NCBI GenBank assembly: GCA_965216695.1
Contig: OZ244212.1
Coordinates: forward strand, 1,240,001 to 1,304,000
Reading direction: 5' to 3'
From: G965216695 sp965216695
GTDB taxonomy: Bacteria; Pseudomonadota; Gammaproteobacteria; Pseudomonadales; Azotimanducaceae
DNA length: 64,000 nt
Part shown: positions 52,153 through 61,461 of the stretch, piece after piece
Position numbering within the stretch: position 1 is the first letter of the stretch
Layout of the letters: each line of letters opens with the position of its first letter
Notes under the pieces: generated by a model
The model's database searches: none
Seen by the model: the letters and a program-made list of their open reading frames with translations, nothing else
Told to the model about the DNA's origin: nothing
Position numbers and translations under genes: made by a program

Positions 52153-53345
52153 GCGGCCCTGGCTTGTCCCGCCTGGCGGATCGGCTGATGGAGCCGGGAC
52201 GCGACGTGTGGCGTGTGCACTACGACGCACAGCGCCGCAAGGATGCCGGCGAGAACGTGATACTGATGAGTGTCGGCGACCCGGATTTTCCAACGCCCGA
52301 TGCAATCACGCGGCACCTGGTGGAGCGGATACGCGCCAACCGTACGCACTACTCGCCCGCGGCCGGCGAACCGGAACTGCTGAGCGCACTCGCAGCCCTG
52401 GAAACCCAGAGCACAGGCAGGCCGTTCGTTCCCAGCCAGTTCGCCGTGTTTCCAGGCGCTACGGCCGCGCTCTTCACGGCATTGTCTGCGCTGCTCGACC
52501 CCGGCGACGAGATTCTCGTTCCCGATCCCATGTACGTGGGCTACACCGGTCTGTTCACCGCAACCAACCTACGCCCGGTAACCGTACCGCTGGACCTGCA
52601 ACGCGGCGGCGCTATCTCGCTCGAACGCATCAAAGCCGCTGCGACGAGCACCACCCGCGCGCTCCTGGTGAACACGCCCGGCAACCCGTGTGGCAACGTG
52701 ATCGACGCGCAAACCCTGACGGAAGTAGCTGGCTGGTGCCGCGACCAGAACATCTGGTTGATTGCGGATGAGGTCTACAGCCTCATCACCTTCGAACAGC
52801 CGCACGTGTCGTTACTCAACTGCACCACAGACCTCGACAATGTGGTGGTGATCGACGGACTGTCCAAATCCCACGCCATGTCCGGCTGGCGCGTCGGCTG
52901 GGCCGTGGGCGGCGAACGCGCGATCGACGCGATGGTGGCGTTTTCGGGCGCCGCGTTCTTCGGCGTCAGTCAGTTCATACAGGACGGGGCCGCGTTTGCG
53001 CTCGCCACAAACATCGCACACGTCGAACACATGCGGGCTGCGTATCACGAGCGCAGGGACTTCATGATGCCGCGCCTGCGACACATGGGCCTCGACGCAA
53101 TCGAGCCCCAGGGCGGCATGTTCGTAATGGTCGACGTCAGCAGCGTGTCACGCGACGGCGAGTCGTTTGCGGACCACCTGCTGCAGCACGCTGGTGTTTC
53201 GGTGATTCCAGGGCGAGGTTTCGGAGAAACCACATCAGCTTACGTACGCGTGAGTCTGACCCACGACATCGCCACACTCGACGACGCCCTCACCCGTATC
53301 GAAAACGCGCTGCCCGACATTCAGCGCGCGCTCGCAAACCGCTGA
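52143..53345 (+). CDS. aruH: PLP-dependent aminotransferase, arginine:pyruvate transaminase-like
   Basis: A 400-residue fold-type I aminotransferase. PLP contacts: N181 in NTPGNPCG, D209 and Y212 in ADEVYS, and K242 in LSKSHAMSGWRVGW. The stretch SVGDPDFPTPDAI and the C-terminal PQGGMFVMVDV resemble AruH. Together with the overlapping aruI it would convert arginine to 2-ketoarginine and then to 4-guanidinobutyraldehyde. Downstream enzymes (dehydrogenase, guanidinobutyrase) are not in the window. Confidence 0.8.
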   Translation: MVLSGPGLSRLADRLMEPGRDVWRVHYDAQRRKDAGENVILMSVGDPDFPTPDAITRHLVERIRANRTHYSPAAGEPELLSALAALETQSTGRPFVPSQFAVFPGATAALFTALSALLDPGDEILVPDPMYVGYTGLFTATNLRPVTVPLDLQRGGAISLERIKAAATSTTRALLVNTPGNPCGNVIDAQTLTEVAGWCRDQNIWLIADEVYSLITFEQPHVSLLNCTTDLDNVVVIDGLSKSHAMSGWRVGWAVGGERAIDAMVAFSGAAFFGVSQFIQDGAAFALATNIAHVEHMRAAYHERRDFMMPRLRHMGLDAIEPQGGMFVMVDVSSVSRDGESFADHLLQHAGVSVIPGRGFGETTSAYVRVSLTHDIATLDDALTRIENALPDIQRALANR

Positions 53346-53403
53346 GCCAAGGGCGCACCACGCGAGCCGTACCCGCCGAAACCATTGTACGGACCCCGGT
53401 CGC

Positions 53404-54951
53404 TCAGCTACGCTCTGCCGATGCACTCACTACCGTGGCCCTGGCCTGCACGATGGGTGCGCCCTGTGCGGGCAGCGACAACACCTGGTTAGCGGCTGCC
53501 TGCAGCACACTCAACTCCGCAGGCACGCGCGTCTGCCGGCCGTCCGCGAGTAGCAAATCAACCTGCACGACAACGCCGTAAAGGGGTGCCTGCGTTACGT
53601 TCGCCACCTGCAACAACAGCCCACCGTCTGGCGCGGCACGAACCGCAGTACGTACATATTTGCCCGGCTGCCTGGGCACATCGAGCCGCAACAGGCTCGC
53701 CATCGCGGTGCGTCCCGCGTCACCCTGGGCTTCACTGGCAGCCTGATAGTATTCGACCGCTGCATCCTGATCGCCCTGCGCTTCCGCGACCTCACCCAAC
53801 GCCTGATACGCCACCGCGGTGGGTAGCAGCTCAAGTGATTTCTCCAGATCCGCGCGCGCCGGGCCGAGGCGCTTGAGCGCCTTGTTCGACATACCTCGGC
53901 CGATGAAGTGTGCGAAAAAATCCCCACCACGATCGAGCGCGCGGTCGTAGTTTCTACGCGCATCGGCGAACCGCTTCTGCCGGTAACGGATGTCACCGCG
54001 AAGGCCGTGAAAGTGGGCTTCCCGTGGTTGCGCTTCGATCGCAGACGATACCAGTGCAATCGCCTGGCCAATGTCGCCTTCTTTCAGCGCCTTGCGCGCA
54101 TCGTCGTAGGACGCGTACGCCTTGGCATCGCGCCGAACCGCCACCAGAGCTTTCTCCAATGCCGGGCCCCCAAATGCCGAGGCTTGCGGAAACTCCGCCT
54201 TGAGTGGATCCACCTGCGTGCGGTTGTTTGCAACCCGTTCCTGGGACGGCGGGTGACTGGAGAAGAGTCCCTGAATCCAATTGGTTTGTCTATTTTCGGA
54301 AAGGCGAACGAACGTTTCCTGCAGCGTTACCGCCGCGTGCGGATCGTAGCCCGCCTTCGCCATGTACCGCGTGCCATAGAAATCCGCCTCGCGTTCAGCA
54401 TCCCGGCCGAATTTCTGCGTCACCAATCCGGCGGCAACCTGACCTACTCCAACCAGCGTCTGCGCATACTCGTTGTTGCGCGTGCCGATCATTGCGGCAA
54501 TCAGCGCGCCCTGCAGCAGCAGCCCGCGTTCCATTGCCTTGGCGCCGTGTCGGGCAGTGGCGTGCGCAGCTTCGTGCCCGAGCACGGCAGCCAGCTCCGC
54601 CTCGTTACGCAGTTCTGTCAGCAGCCCACGGTTAATCGCGATCTTGCCGCCCGGCAGCGCCCAGGCATTGGGCACCGAGTTGTTCAAAACCACAAACTCG
54701 TATGGCAGCGCTACGCCGCTCGCGGCCGCGACTTTCTGTCCGACACTGTTTACGTAGGTCGACAGCGCCGGGTCCACCTGATACACGCCGCCCTGCATCT
54801 GCTGGGCTGGCACGTAGTTCTTGGCCCCGATCGCGATCTGCTGATCCATCGACACGAGCCCGAGTTCGCGCTTGCCGGTAGCAGGATTGACGACACAGCC
54901 CGCAATGGTTGCAACCACTGCGGCAATGACGATCCATCCGAATCGATGCAT
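53404..54951 (-). CDS. M48-family lipoprotein metalloprotease with TPR repeats (BepA-like)
   Basis: A 515-residue lipoprotein. Start ATG 54951 has GGAGGG at eight bases; the earlier frame start lacks one. A signal peptide ends in lipobox TIAGC with the lipidated C19. The zinc site is GHEAAHATARHG (HExxH), and the third ligand lies in EADFYGTRYMAKAGYDP. The C-terminal half has TPR-like repeats (FHGLRGDIRYRQKRFADARR and onwards) followed by a beta-rich tail. BepA proteins degrade or assist outer membrane proteins. The protein is longer than E. coli BepA (487) because of the C-terminal beta domain. Confidence 0.9.
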   Translation of the reverse strand: MHRFGWIVIAAVVATIAGCVVNPATGKRELGLVSMDQQIAIGAKNYVPAQQMQGGVYQVDPALSTYVNSVGQKVAAASGVALPYEFVVLNNSVPNAWALPGGKIAINRGLLTELRNEAELAAVLGHEAAHATARHGAKAMERGLLLQGALIAAMIGTRNNEYAQTLVGVGQVAAGLVTQKFGRDAEREADFYGTRYMAKAGYDPHAAVTLQETFVRLSENRQTNWIQGLFSSHPPSQERVANNRTQVDPLKAEFPQASAFGGPALEKALVAVRRDAKAYASYDDARKALKEGDIGQAIALVSSAIEAQPREAHFHGLRGDIRYRQKRFADARRNYDRALDRGGDFFAHFIGRGMSNKALKRLGPARADLEKSLELLPTAVAYQALGEVAEAQGDQDAAVEYYQAASEAQGDAGRTAMASLLRLDVPRQPGKYVRTAVRAAPDGGLLLQVANVTQAPLYGVVVQVDLLLADGRQTRVPAELSVLQAAANQVLSLPAQGAPIVQARATVVSASAERS

Positions 54952-55128
54952 GAGGTGCCCTCCGCGTATTGATTGGTTATCCATGTTCCTCATACAGGTT
55001 TCCGCTGCACATTTCACTTACACACCTCGCTTACGCATCGCCCGGGTTTTTGCACACTTTGTGCGAACCAGCGCAATCTTGCGCATCCCGGTCGCTGCTA
55101 GAGTGCGCGTCTAGCAGTGGTGGTGGTA

Positions 55129-55302
55129 ATGATGCCAGATCGACAGGAATCCCGGCTGGTGAAGGTTAAACGCGAACTGACCAGCCTTCAGCACGAGTTC
55201 CAGCAACGCCGGGCGGATGGCCGGCCCATGCCCCGCAGCGTTGCCCGCGCCTACGAACAGGCGATCTGGCGCCGCCGCAGGCTTTTGGACCGCCCCGCGT
55301 AG
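55129..55302 (+). CDS. Small basic hypothetical protein
   Basis: A 57-residue frame (ATG 55129 or 55132) preceded by GGTGGTGG. The product is charged and helical (RLVKVKRELTSLQHEFQQRR, then SVARAYEQAIWRRRRLLD) and would be cytoplasmic, possibly nucleic-acid binding. No family recognised. Whether it is translated is uncertain. Confidence 0.4.
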   Translation: MMPDRQESRLVKVKRELTSLQHEFQQRRADGRPMPRSVARAYEQAIWRRRRLLDRPA

Positions 55303-55402
55303 CGGCCTGAGCGTTCCATATTGCCTCCAGATTTGGTTGCGAAATTTTCAAGCATTGGCGCCTACTATCTGTAATGTTACTGAGCCTTGGCACGGACCCA
55401 AG

Positions 55403-55618
55403 ATGAAGTCGGAGATTTCTGCACTACTCGCCTCGATGAAAGCCCCGGAGCATACCTCGGTAAGCGCCTCGGCCCACACGTCGGCGACCCTCCAGACTAA
55501 CTATTTCAACGAATTGGATGGGGCTGCGGAAAACGAACTGTCGGCACAGGAAAGCGCATTACTCCTCGGCGCGCTTTTCGCGCTGGCAGCTACACTGACC
55601 TGCTTTGTCTGGCTATAG
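55403..55618 (+). CDS. Small C-tail-anchored membrane protein, monocistronic
   Basis: A 71-residue protein from ATG 55403. A Ser/Thr/His-rich N-terminal half is followed by a single hydrophobic C-terminal helix (SALLLGALFALAATLTCFVW) ending the protein. A strong intrinsic terminator lies 53 bp after the stop, which argues that it is a real transcription unit. The ribosome site is weak (ACCCAAG). I do not recognise the family. Confidence 0.55.
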   Translation: MKSEISALLASMKAPEHTSVSASAHTSATLQTNYFNELDGAAENELSAQESALLLGALFALAATLTCFVWL

Positions 55619-55670
55619 CCTGGGCTCGGGACAACCCCAACTCTCCAAAAGACCTAAAGACCAAATGGCG

Positions 55671-55695
55671 CCCCGCGAAAGCGGGGTTTTTTTTT
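55671..55695 (+). terminator. Intrinsic terminator
   Basis: A 6-bp stem CCCCGC/GCGGGG with GAAA tetraloop is followed directly by nine T. This is the clearest Rho-independent terminator in the window and ends the transcript of the small membrane protein gene. Confidence 0.92.
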
Positions 55696-55740
55696 GCCTC
55701 GCGGAACCCGTTATGATTCGTCGGGCACAGGGAGGCACCG

Positions 55741-56160
55741 ATGAAATATCTGCACACCATGGTCCGCGTTACCGACGTGGACGCGTCGCTCGATTTCTAC
55801 TGCAATAAGCTTGGACTCGAAGAGCTGCGCCGATACGACAACGAGCCTGGCCGATTCACCCTGATATTCCTGGCAGCGCCGGGCGACAGCGAAGCTCAGG
55901 TGGAACTCACCCACAACTGGGACCCGGAAGCCCTGGACGGCGGCCGCAATTTCGGACACCTGGCGTACCAGGTAGACGACATCTACGCCGCGTGCGAGCG
56001 ACTTGCCGCCGGGGGCGTCGTGATCAACCGACCACCGCGCGATGGCCGGATGGCCTTCGTCCGCTCGCCGGACGGCATATCCGTTGAACTTCTGCAGCGC
56101 GGCGATGCGCTGGCACCCGCGGAGCCCTGGGCTTCGATGCCCAACACCGGAGATTGGTAG
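55741..56160 (+). CDS. gloA: Glyoxalase I (lactoylglutathione lyase), VOC family
   Basis: A 139-residue VOC protein. The four metal ligands of glyoxalase I are in place: H5, E55, H73 and E116. It isomerises the hemithioacetal of methylglyoxal and glutathione to lactoylglutathione. Length fits the short nickel-type enzymes. The start ATG 55741 follows GGGAGG. A GST gene comes next, 49 bp later, in keeping with glutathione-based detoxification. Confidence 0.9.
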   Translation: MKYLHTMVRVTDVDASLDFYCNKLGLEELRRYDNEPGRFTLIFLAAPGDSEAQVELTHNWDPEALDGGRNFGHLAYQVDDIYAACERLAAGGVVINRPPRDGRMAFVRSPDGISVELLQRGDALAPAEPWASMPNTGDW

Positions 56161-56209
56161 CGCAATCGGTCCCAATCCAGTCAACACACCCTCAGGAGAG
56201 ACCAACACA

Positions 56210-56821
56210 ATGAAACTCTACAACTCGCTTGGCCCGAACCCTCACGTGGTACGCATGTTCGCAGCCGAAAAAGGCATGACGGTACCCATGGAAGAGGTCG
56301 ACATTATGGCGGCCGCCAACCGCCAGGCATCCTATCTGGAACGCAACCCCGCCGGACAACTGCCCTGTCTGGAACTCGACAACGGTGACCATGTCGCGGA
56401 GATCACCGCCATCTGCGAATACCTCGATGAGGTGGGCGACGGACCGTCGCTGATCGGTGAGACCCCTGAGCAGCGCGCCGCGACCCGGATGTGGACGCGA
56501 CGGGTGGACCTGAACGTGTGCGAGCCCATGGCAAACGGTTTTCGTTACGCCGAAGGCCTGCAACTGTTCAAGGACCGGATCACGACGCTGCCGGAGGCCG
56601 CCGAAGGTCTCAAGCGAATTACGCGCGAGAAACTCGAGTGGCTGGACGGTCTGATGGAAGGCAAGCAGTTTCTTACCGGCGACAGCGTGTCGTTGGCCGA
56701 TATTCTGCTGTTCTGCTTCCTGAACTTTGGCAAGTCGGTCGGGCAGCCCTACGACGAAAACCTGGCCAACCTGCATGCCTGGTTTCAGCGAATGGAACAG
56801 CGGGACAGCGCCACAGCCTGA
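56210..56821 (+). CDS. Glutathione S-transferase
   Basis: A 203-residue GST from ATG 56210 (CAGGAGAG site); the longer frame reaches back into gloA. N-terminal KLYNSLGPNPHVVRMFAAEKG, the cis-proline AGQLPCLELDNG, E-ITAICEYLDE and the helical staple GDSVSLADILLF are typical. The residue at the usual Ser/Tyr/Cys site is in SLGPNP. Probably co-transcribed with gloA. Confidence 0.9.
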   Translation: MKLYNSLGPNPHVVRMFAAEKGMTVPMEEVDIMAAANRQASYLERNPAGQLPCLELDNGDHVAEITAICEYLDEVGDGPSLIGETPEQRAATRMWTRRVDLNVCEPMANGFRYAEGLQLFKDRITTLPEAAEGLKRITREKLEWLDGLMEGKQFLTGDSVSLADILLFCFLNFGKSVGQPYDENLANLHAWFQRMEQRDSATA

Positions 56822-56846
56822 CGCGCGCTCGACAGCACAGAATCCG

Positions 56847-56871
56847 GGCGCCGTCCGTCACAGACGGCGCC
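56847..56871 (+). terminator. Terminator-like hairpin after the GST gene
   Basis: A perfect 9-bp GC-rich stem GGCGCCGTC/GACGGCGCC with a 7-base loop begins 25 bp after the GST stop. Only TT follows, so termination may be inefficient. A second small hairpin (GTGTGC/GCACAC) lies at 56885-56901. Confidence 0.5.
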
Positions 56872-56947
56872 TTCGGTGGGGTGTGTGTGCTAGCGGCACA
56901 CCACGCTTTCTGTTACCTTTGGTAGCACTTTTTGTGACATCGTGCAC

Positions 56948-58156
56948 ATGCGCGCAACCTACCTCACCGCCATCCTGATCGCGGTCGGGATCGGTTTGTG
57001 GTTGTTTTCCGGGCAGCTCGGCAAAGAATCGCCACCGCCGCACCCGACCCTGGCCGAATTGAACCGCACCAACGCCGCGAGTCGAGCCGACGACGCGCCG
57101 GTGCGCATTCGTGCGCGCGTCGTTCACGCCTCGGAACAGCAGCGCGCAGTTCGCGTGCGCGGGCGCACCGAAAACAAGCGTACCGTCGAAGTTCGTGCCG
57201 AAACCACCGGCAGAATCACCGCCCGATCGATCGAGCGCGGCGACGCGGTCGAACGGGGCGACGTACTATGCCGGGTGTCGCTGGAGGACCGGGAAGCGCG
57301 GCTCACCGAGGCACGGGAGTCGCTCAACCAGGCACGCATTGAGTATCGCGGCAGCTTAAAGCTGCGCGACCGGGGCTTTCAGTCGGAAACCGCCATCGCC
57401 CAGGCCAAAGCCCGCATGGCTGCAGCCGAAGCCAATCTGGCGGCGCGCCGCCTGGATATCGAACGCACATTCATTCGGGCGCCGTTCGACGGGTTGGTCG
57501 AGGACGTGCAATTGGAGGTCGGTGATTTCGTTACGCCAGGCAGTGCCTGCGCCACCATCGTGGACCTGGATCCGATGCTTCTGGTGGGGCGCGTATCTGA
57601 GAAGGATGTGCTTGCCACCCGCGTGGGTGAACATGCCGAAGGCGTCACCGCCAACGGTCAACGCGTGAGCGGCAAGATTTCGTTCGTCGGCCAACAGAGC
57701 GACCCCGCAACCCGTACATATGCCCTCGAAATCGAAGTGCCGAACCCCGACTTTTCGTTGCGCAGCGGCATTACCACCGAAATTCTCGTGCCGGTGGAGA
57801 CGGTTGCGGCGCATAAGATCAGTCCCGCCCTGTTCGCCCTGGACGACGAAGGCAGCATCGGCGTGCGTACGGTCGACGCAAACGACCGGGTCGAGTTTCA
57901 CCGCGTCGAAGTAGTCCGCGATGACGTAGACGGCGTTTGGGTGACCGGATTGCCCACGATCAGCACGGTGATCACCGTAGGCCAGGAACTCGTCGTCGCC
58001 GGACAGGAAGTCGACGTCACCTATGAGCCCTCCGGTGAAATGCCGGCCGCCGCACCTGAAGGCACCTCCCGCAAACCCTCCGGCGCGGCCCGGCAAGGGG
58101 CTAACTCGCCCACACTCGCGAAACCTATGGCCCAGGCCGGCCTCACGAAATCGTGA
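56948..58156 (+). CDS. RND efflux pump periplasmic adaptor (membrane fusion protein)
   Basis: About 402 residues from ATG 56948 (a GTG six bases earlier is also possible; no clear ribosome site). One N-terminal hydrophobic anchor (YLTAILIAVGIGLWLF), a lipoyl-like domain (VEVRAETTGRITARSIERGD... FIRAPFDGLVEDVQLEVGDFV), a short helical hairpin between, and a beta-barrel domain (GRVSEKDVLATRVGE onwards). It links the inner membrane pump to an outer membrane channel. Its stop overlaps the pump start by three bases. No outer membrane factor is in the window. Confidence 0.92.
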   Translation: MRATYLTAILIAVGIGLWLFSGQLGKESPPPHPTLAELNRTNAASRADDAPVRIRARVVHASEQQRAVRVRGRTENKRTVEVRAETTGRITARSIERGDAVERGDVLCRVSLEDREARLTEARESLNQARIEYRGSLKLRDRGFQSETAIAQAKARMAAAEANLAARRLDIERTFIRAPFDGLVEDVQLEVGDFVTPGSACATIVDLDPMLLVGRVSEKDVLATRVGEHAEGVTANGQRVSGKISFVGQQSDPATRTYALEIEVPNPDFSLRSGITTEILVPVETVAAHKISPALFALDDEGSIGVRTVDANDRVEFHRVEVVRDDVDGVWVTGLPTISTVITVGQELVVAGQEVDVTYEPSGEMPAAAPEGTSRKPSGAARQGANSPTLAKPMAQAGLTKS

Positions 58157-61100
58157 ACAGCTTCATCGAGGCTGCGATCGGCCGCACGCGCACCACGCTG
58201 CTGCTGATGCTGATGGTCGCGCTGTCCGGCGTTATTGCATACCGCGCGATACCAATCGCGAGCGAACCACACATTGAAGTCCCGTTCTTCATCGTTACCG
58301 TATTCCACGAGGGCATCTCTCCGGAGGATTCGGAGCGACTGCTCGTTATGCCGCTCGAGATCGAGCTGCGGCGGGTCGAAGGGGTCGACGAACTCACCGC
58401 GTACGCGTCCGAAGGCTACGCCAACATCATTGTCGAGTTCGACGCCAACTACGAGCTGGACCAGGCGCTGCTGGACGTGCGCGAGGCCGTCGACCGTGCC
58501 AAGCCCGAGCTGCCGAGTACCGCGGAAGAACCGATCATCCGCGAGGAATCCACCGAAGACTTCCCGATCATTCAGGTGAATGTCGTCGGCGACGGCGTTC
58601 CGGAACGCATGCTCTACAACGCCGCGATCGAGCTGCGCGACGACATCGAATCGATCCCAACGGTGCTGGATGCCGAGCTGCAGGGGCACCGCGAGGAACT
58701 GCTGGAAGCGGTCATCGATCCGACTGCGCTCGAGGCTTACCAGGTGTCCAGCGAACAGCTGATCAACACCATCGTGCGCAACAACCGCCTGATACCAGCG
58801 GGTTCACTCGACACCGGCCAGGGACGTTTCTCGGTCAAGGTTCCGAGCGTGATCGAAGAAGCGCGCGACGTGTTCGACCTGCCCATCAAGACCAGCGGCG
58901 ATACGGTCGTTACGCTGCGCGACGTGGCGACCATTCGCCGAACGTTCAAGGATCGTGAACGCTACGCCCGCGTGAACGGCAATACGACGCTGTCGCTGAA
59001 TATCATCAAGCGCGCCAACGGCAATGTGATCGAGACGGTAGACGCCGTTCGCGCCATCGTTGAGCGACACCGCGAAACCCTGCCGACAGCAATCGACATC
59101 CTCTACACACAGGATCAGGCGCCGTTTGCGGAACAGCAGGTTGTAGAACTGCAGGGGAACATTCTGACCGCGCTCGCGCTCGTAATGGTACTCGTGGTTG
59201 CAGCAATGGGCCTGCGCAGCGGCATCATCGTAGGCCTCGGTATTCCGCTGTCGTTTCTGTTCTCAATGATCTTCATCTATCTGCTCGGCTTCACCTTCAA
59301 TTTCATGGTGATGTTCGGAATGCTGCTGGGTCTGGGCATGCTGATCGACGGCGCGATTGTCGTTACCGAGTACGCAGACCGGAAAATGACAGAGGGGTTC
59401 AACAACCGCAGCGCCTACGCGCTGGCGGCAAAACGCATGTTCTGGCCCGTCACCGCGTCGGTGGCAACGACTCTGGCCGCGTTCCTGCCGCTGATGTTCT
59501 GGCCCGGGATTCCCGGCAAATTCATGCGCTATCTGCCGATAACCGTGTTCACCGTGCTGACCGGATCGCTACTGTACGCTCTGGTGTTCGGCCCTACCCT
59601 GGGTTCGCTCTTCGGCAAAGCGGGCACGCGCGACCGGAAGGCCACTGAGGCGCTGAAGCAACTGGAAGACGGCGATCCTACCCGCCTGAACAGCATCACC
59701 GGATGGTATGCCCGGCTATTGGCGCTCTGCAGTCGCTATGCGCTCGTGACGATCGCGGTTACCTGTGCGCTGATCGTCGCGATTTTCATGGCGTACGGTA
59801 CCTGGGGTAAGGGCGTCATCTTCTTCAACGACGCGGACCCCAAATTCGCGATCGTTACGATCCGCTCGCGCGGCAACATGTCTGCAGCAGAGATCAATGA
59901 CCTGGTCGGCGAGGTAGAGGAGCAGACGTTGCAGGTACCGGATCTGCTCAGCGTGAACACCCAGACCATGATCCCGGGTGGCGCGTCAAGAAGCGGGTTC
60001 GACCGCATCGGCATGATGTTCATAGAACTCCACGAGGAAAACGAACGGGAGCGCAAAGCAGACGAGATCTTCGACGAGATCCGCGAACGCACGAACCACC
60101 TCGCCGGCGTCTCCGTGGAGATCCAGAAAATGGAGCAGGGACCGCCGGTGGGTAAACCGCTGGTACTGCAATTCGAATCACACAACAAGGCGCTGCTGGA
60201 GCCGGCGGTGGCACGCGTACGCACCTTCATCGACAGCATCGACGGTGTCATCGACATCGACGACACGCGCTCGCTCCCCGGTATTGAGTGGAAGCTGACC
60301 GTAGACCGCGCCCAGGCTGCGCTGTACAACGCCGACGTATCGCAGGTAGGCATTGCGGTCCAGCTCATTACCAACGGCGTAAAAGTCGGCGAATATCGCC
60401 CGGACAAGTCCGACGATGCGGTCGACATACGCGTGCGCTATCCCGAAAAGTACCGCGGCATCAGCGCGTTCGACGAACTGAAAATTGCGACACCTTCGGG
60501 TCTGGTGCCGATATCCAATTTCGTCGTGCGCGAAGCGGCCCCCAACGTGGACGCCATTCAGCGTATTGACGGCATTCCAGTGGAATTCATTCGCGCAAAC
60601 GTCGGGCCCGGCGTGCTGGCGGATGACAAGGTGCGGGAGATTCAGGCCTGGCTCGACACCCAGCAGTTCGATCCGCGCCTGAACATCCAGTTCCGCGGCG
60701 CAAACGAAGAACAGGAAGAGTCGCTGTCGTTCGTGTTCGCCGCGTTCGGATTGTCGCTGCTGCTGATGTTCGTGCTGCTGGTCACGCAGTTCAACAGCCT
60801 CTATCAGAGCCTGCTGATCCTGTTTGCCGTCAGCATGTCCACCGCCGGCGTGCTGCTCGGACTACTCATCCTGCAGAATCCGTTTTCCGCGATCCTGTCC
60901 GGGGTCGGCGTCGTCGCCCTCGCCGGTATCGTCGTAAACAACAATATCGTGTTGATCGACACCTACAATCACCTGAAGCGGGAACACCCCGAGTTGGACT
61001 ACATCGCGCTGATCGTCCGTACCGGCGCCCAACGCCTGCGGCCCGTTATGCTGACCACGGTAACCACCATCTTCGGCCTGCTGCCGCTCGCGTCTAACTT

Positions 61101-61323
61101 CTCGATCGACCTCGTGAACCGCAACATCGTCTACGGCGGCATGCTGTCCAGTTTCTGGGTGCCGCTGTCGCAGGCGATCGTTTCCGGCCTCACCTTTGCA
61201 ACACTGCTGACGCTGGTCGCCACCCCGGCGATGCTCGCCATTCCGCACCAGTTTCAGGCGCTGGCAGAGCGGTTTCGACCGGCAAACCGACCCGGTGAGC
61301 CCGCTGGCGAGAACGCAGGCTAG
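58153..61323 (+). CDS. RND-family efflux pump, inner-membrane permease
   Basis: A 1056-residue RND transporter with two repeated halves, each with transmembrane segments and a large periplasmic loop. Start GTG 58153 overlaps the adaptor stop. The fourth-helix motif reads GMLIDGAIVVTEYADRK with a single aspartate (D399) where AcrB has two in a row (D407/D408). The second half has ALAGIVVNNNIVLIDTYNHL and RPVMLTTVTTIFGLLPL. Drugs, lipids or metals are possible substrates. The C-terminal tail is short. Confidence 0.93.
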   Translation: MNSFIEAAIGRTRTTLLLMLMVALSGVIAYRAIPIASEPHIEVPFFIVTVFHEGISPEDSERLLVMPLEIELRRVEGVDELTAYASEGYANIIVEFDANYELDQALLDVREAVDRAKPELPSTAEEPIIREESTEDFPIIQVNVVGDGVPERMLYNAAIELRDDIESIPTVLDAELQGHREELLEAVIDPTALEAYQVSSEQLINTIVRNNRLIPAGSLDTGQGRFSVKVPSVIEEARDVFDLPIKTSGDTVVTLRDVATIRRTFKDRERYARVNGNTTLSLNIIKRANGNVIETVDAVRAIVERHRETLPTAIDILYTQDQAPFAEQQVVELQGNILTALALVMVLVVAAMGLRSGIIVGLGIPLSFLFSMIFIYLLGFTFNFMVMFGMLLGLGMLIDGAIVVTEYADRKMTEGFNNRSAYALAAKRMFWPVTASVATTLAAFLPLMFWPGIPGKFMRYLPITVFTVLTGSLLYALVFGPTLGSLFGKAGTRDRKATEALKQLEDGDPTRLNSITGWYARLLALCSRYALVTIAVTCALIVAIFMAYGTWGKGVIFFNDADPKFAIVTIRSRGNMSAAEINDLVGEVEEQTLQVPDLLSVNTQTMIPGGASRSGFDRIGMMFIELHEENERERKADEIFDEIRERTNHLAGVSVEIQKMEQGPPVGKPLVLQFESHNKALLEPAVARVRTFIDSIDGVIDIDDTRSLPGIEWKLTVDRAQAALYNADVSQVGIAVQLITNGVKVGEYRPDKSDDAVDIRVRYPEKYRGISAFDELKIATPSGLVPISNFVVREAAPNVDAIQRIDGIPVEFIRANVGPGVLADDKVREIQAWLDTQQFDPRLNIQFRGANEEQEESLSFVFAAFGLSLLLMFVLLVTQFNSLYQSLLILFAVSMSTAGVLLGLLILQNPFSAILSGVGVVALAGIVVNNNIVLIDTYNHLKREHPELDYIALIVRTGAQRLRPVMLTTVTTIFGLLPLASNFSIDLVNRNIVYGGMLSSFWVPLSQAIVSGLTFATLLTLVATPAMLAIPHQFQALAERFRPANRPGEPAGENAG

Positions 61324-61389
61324 ACCCGGCAAACCCGCGGCCTGCCGCTCCTTTCGCGTGCTCTCACGAAAACGCGCCGTACAAAGCCT

Positions 61390-61419
61390 CAAAATATCAG
61401 TGGCTTATTGGATATTTTG
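61390..61419. promoter_or_regulatory. Operator-like inverted repeat before the ATP-grasp gene
   Basis: CAAAATATC (61390-61398) and GATATTTTG (61411-61419) are perfect 9-bp arms separated by 12 bases, in a locally AT-rich stretch 43 bp before the ATG at 61462. A TAATAT box follows at 61424-61429. It may bind a regulator. The site also lies after the pump stop but has no T-tract. Confidence 0.45.
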
Positions 61420-61461
61420 CATCTAATATCGCCGCTCCCATTGCGAAAGACCCCCAGACTT

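Noticed and set aside
53908..54972. 354-codon plus-strand frame opposite the M48 protease
   Set aside because: Antisense shadow; the protease strand has the lipobox, HExxH and ribosome site.
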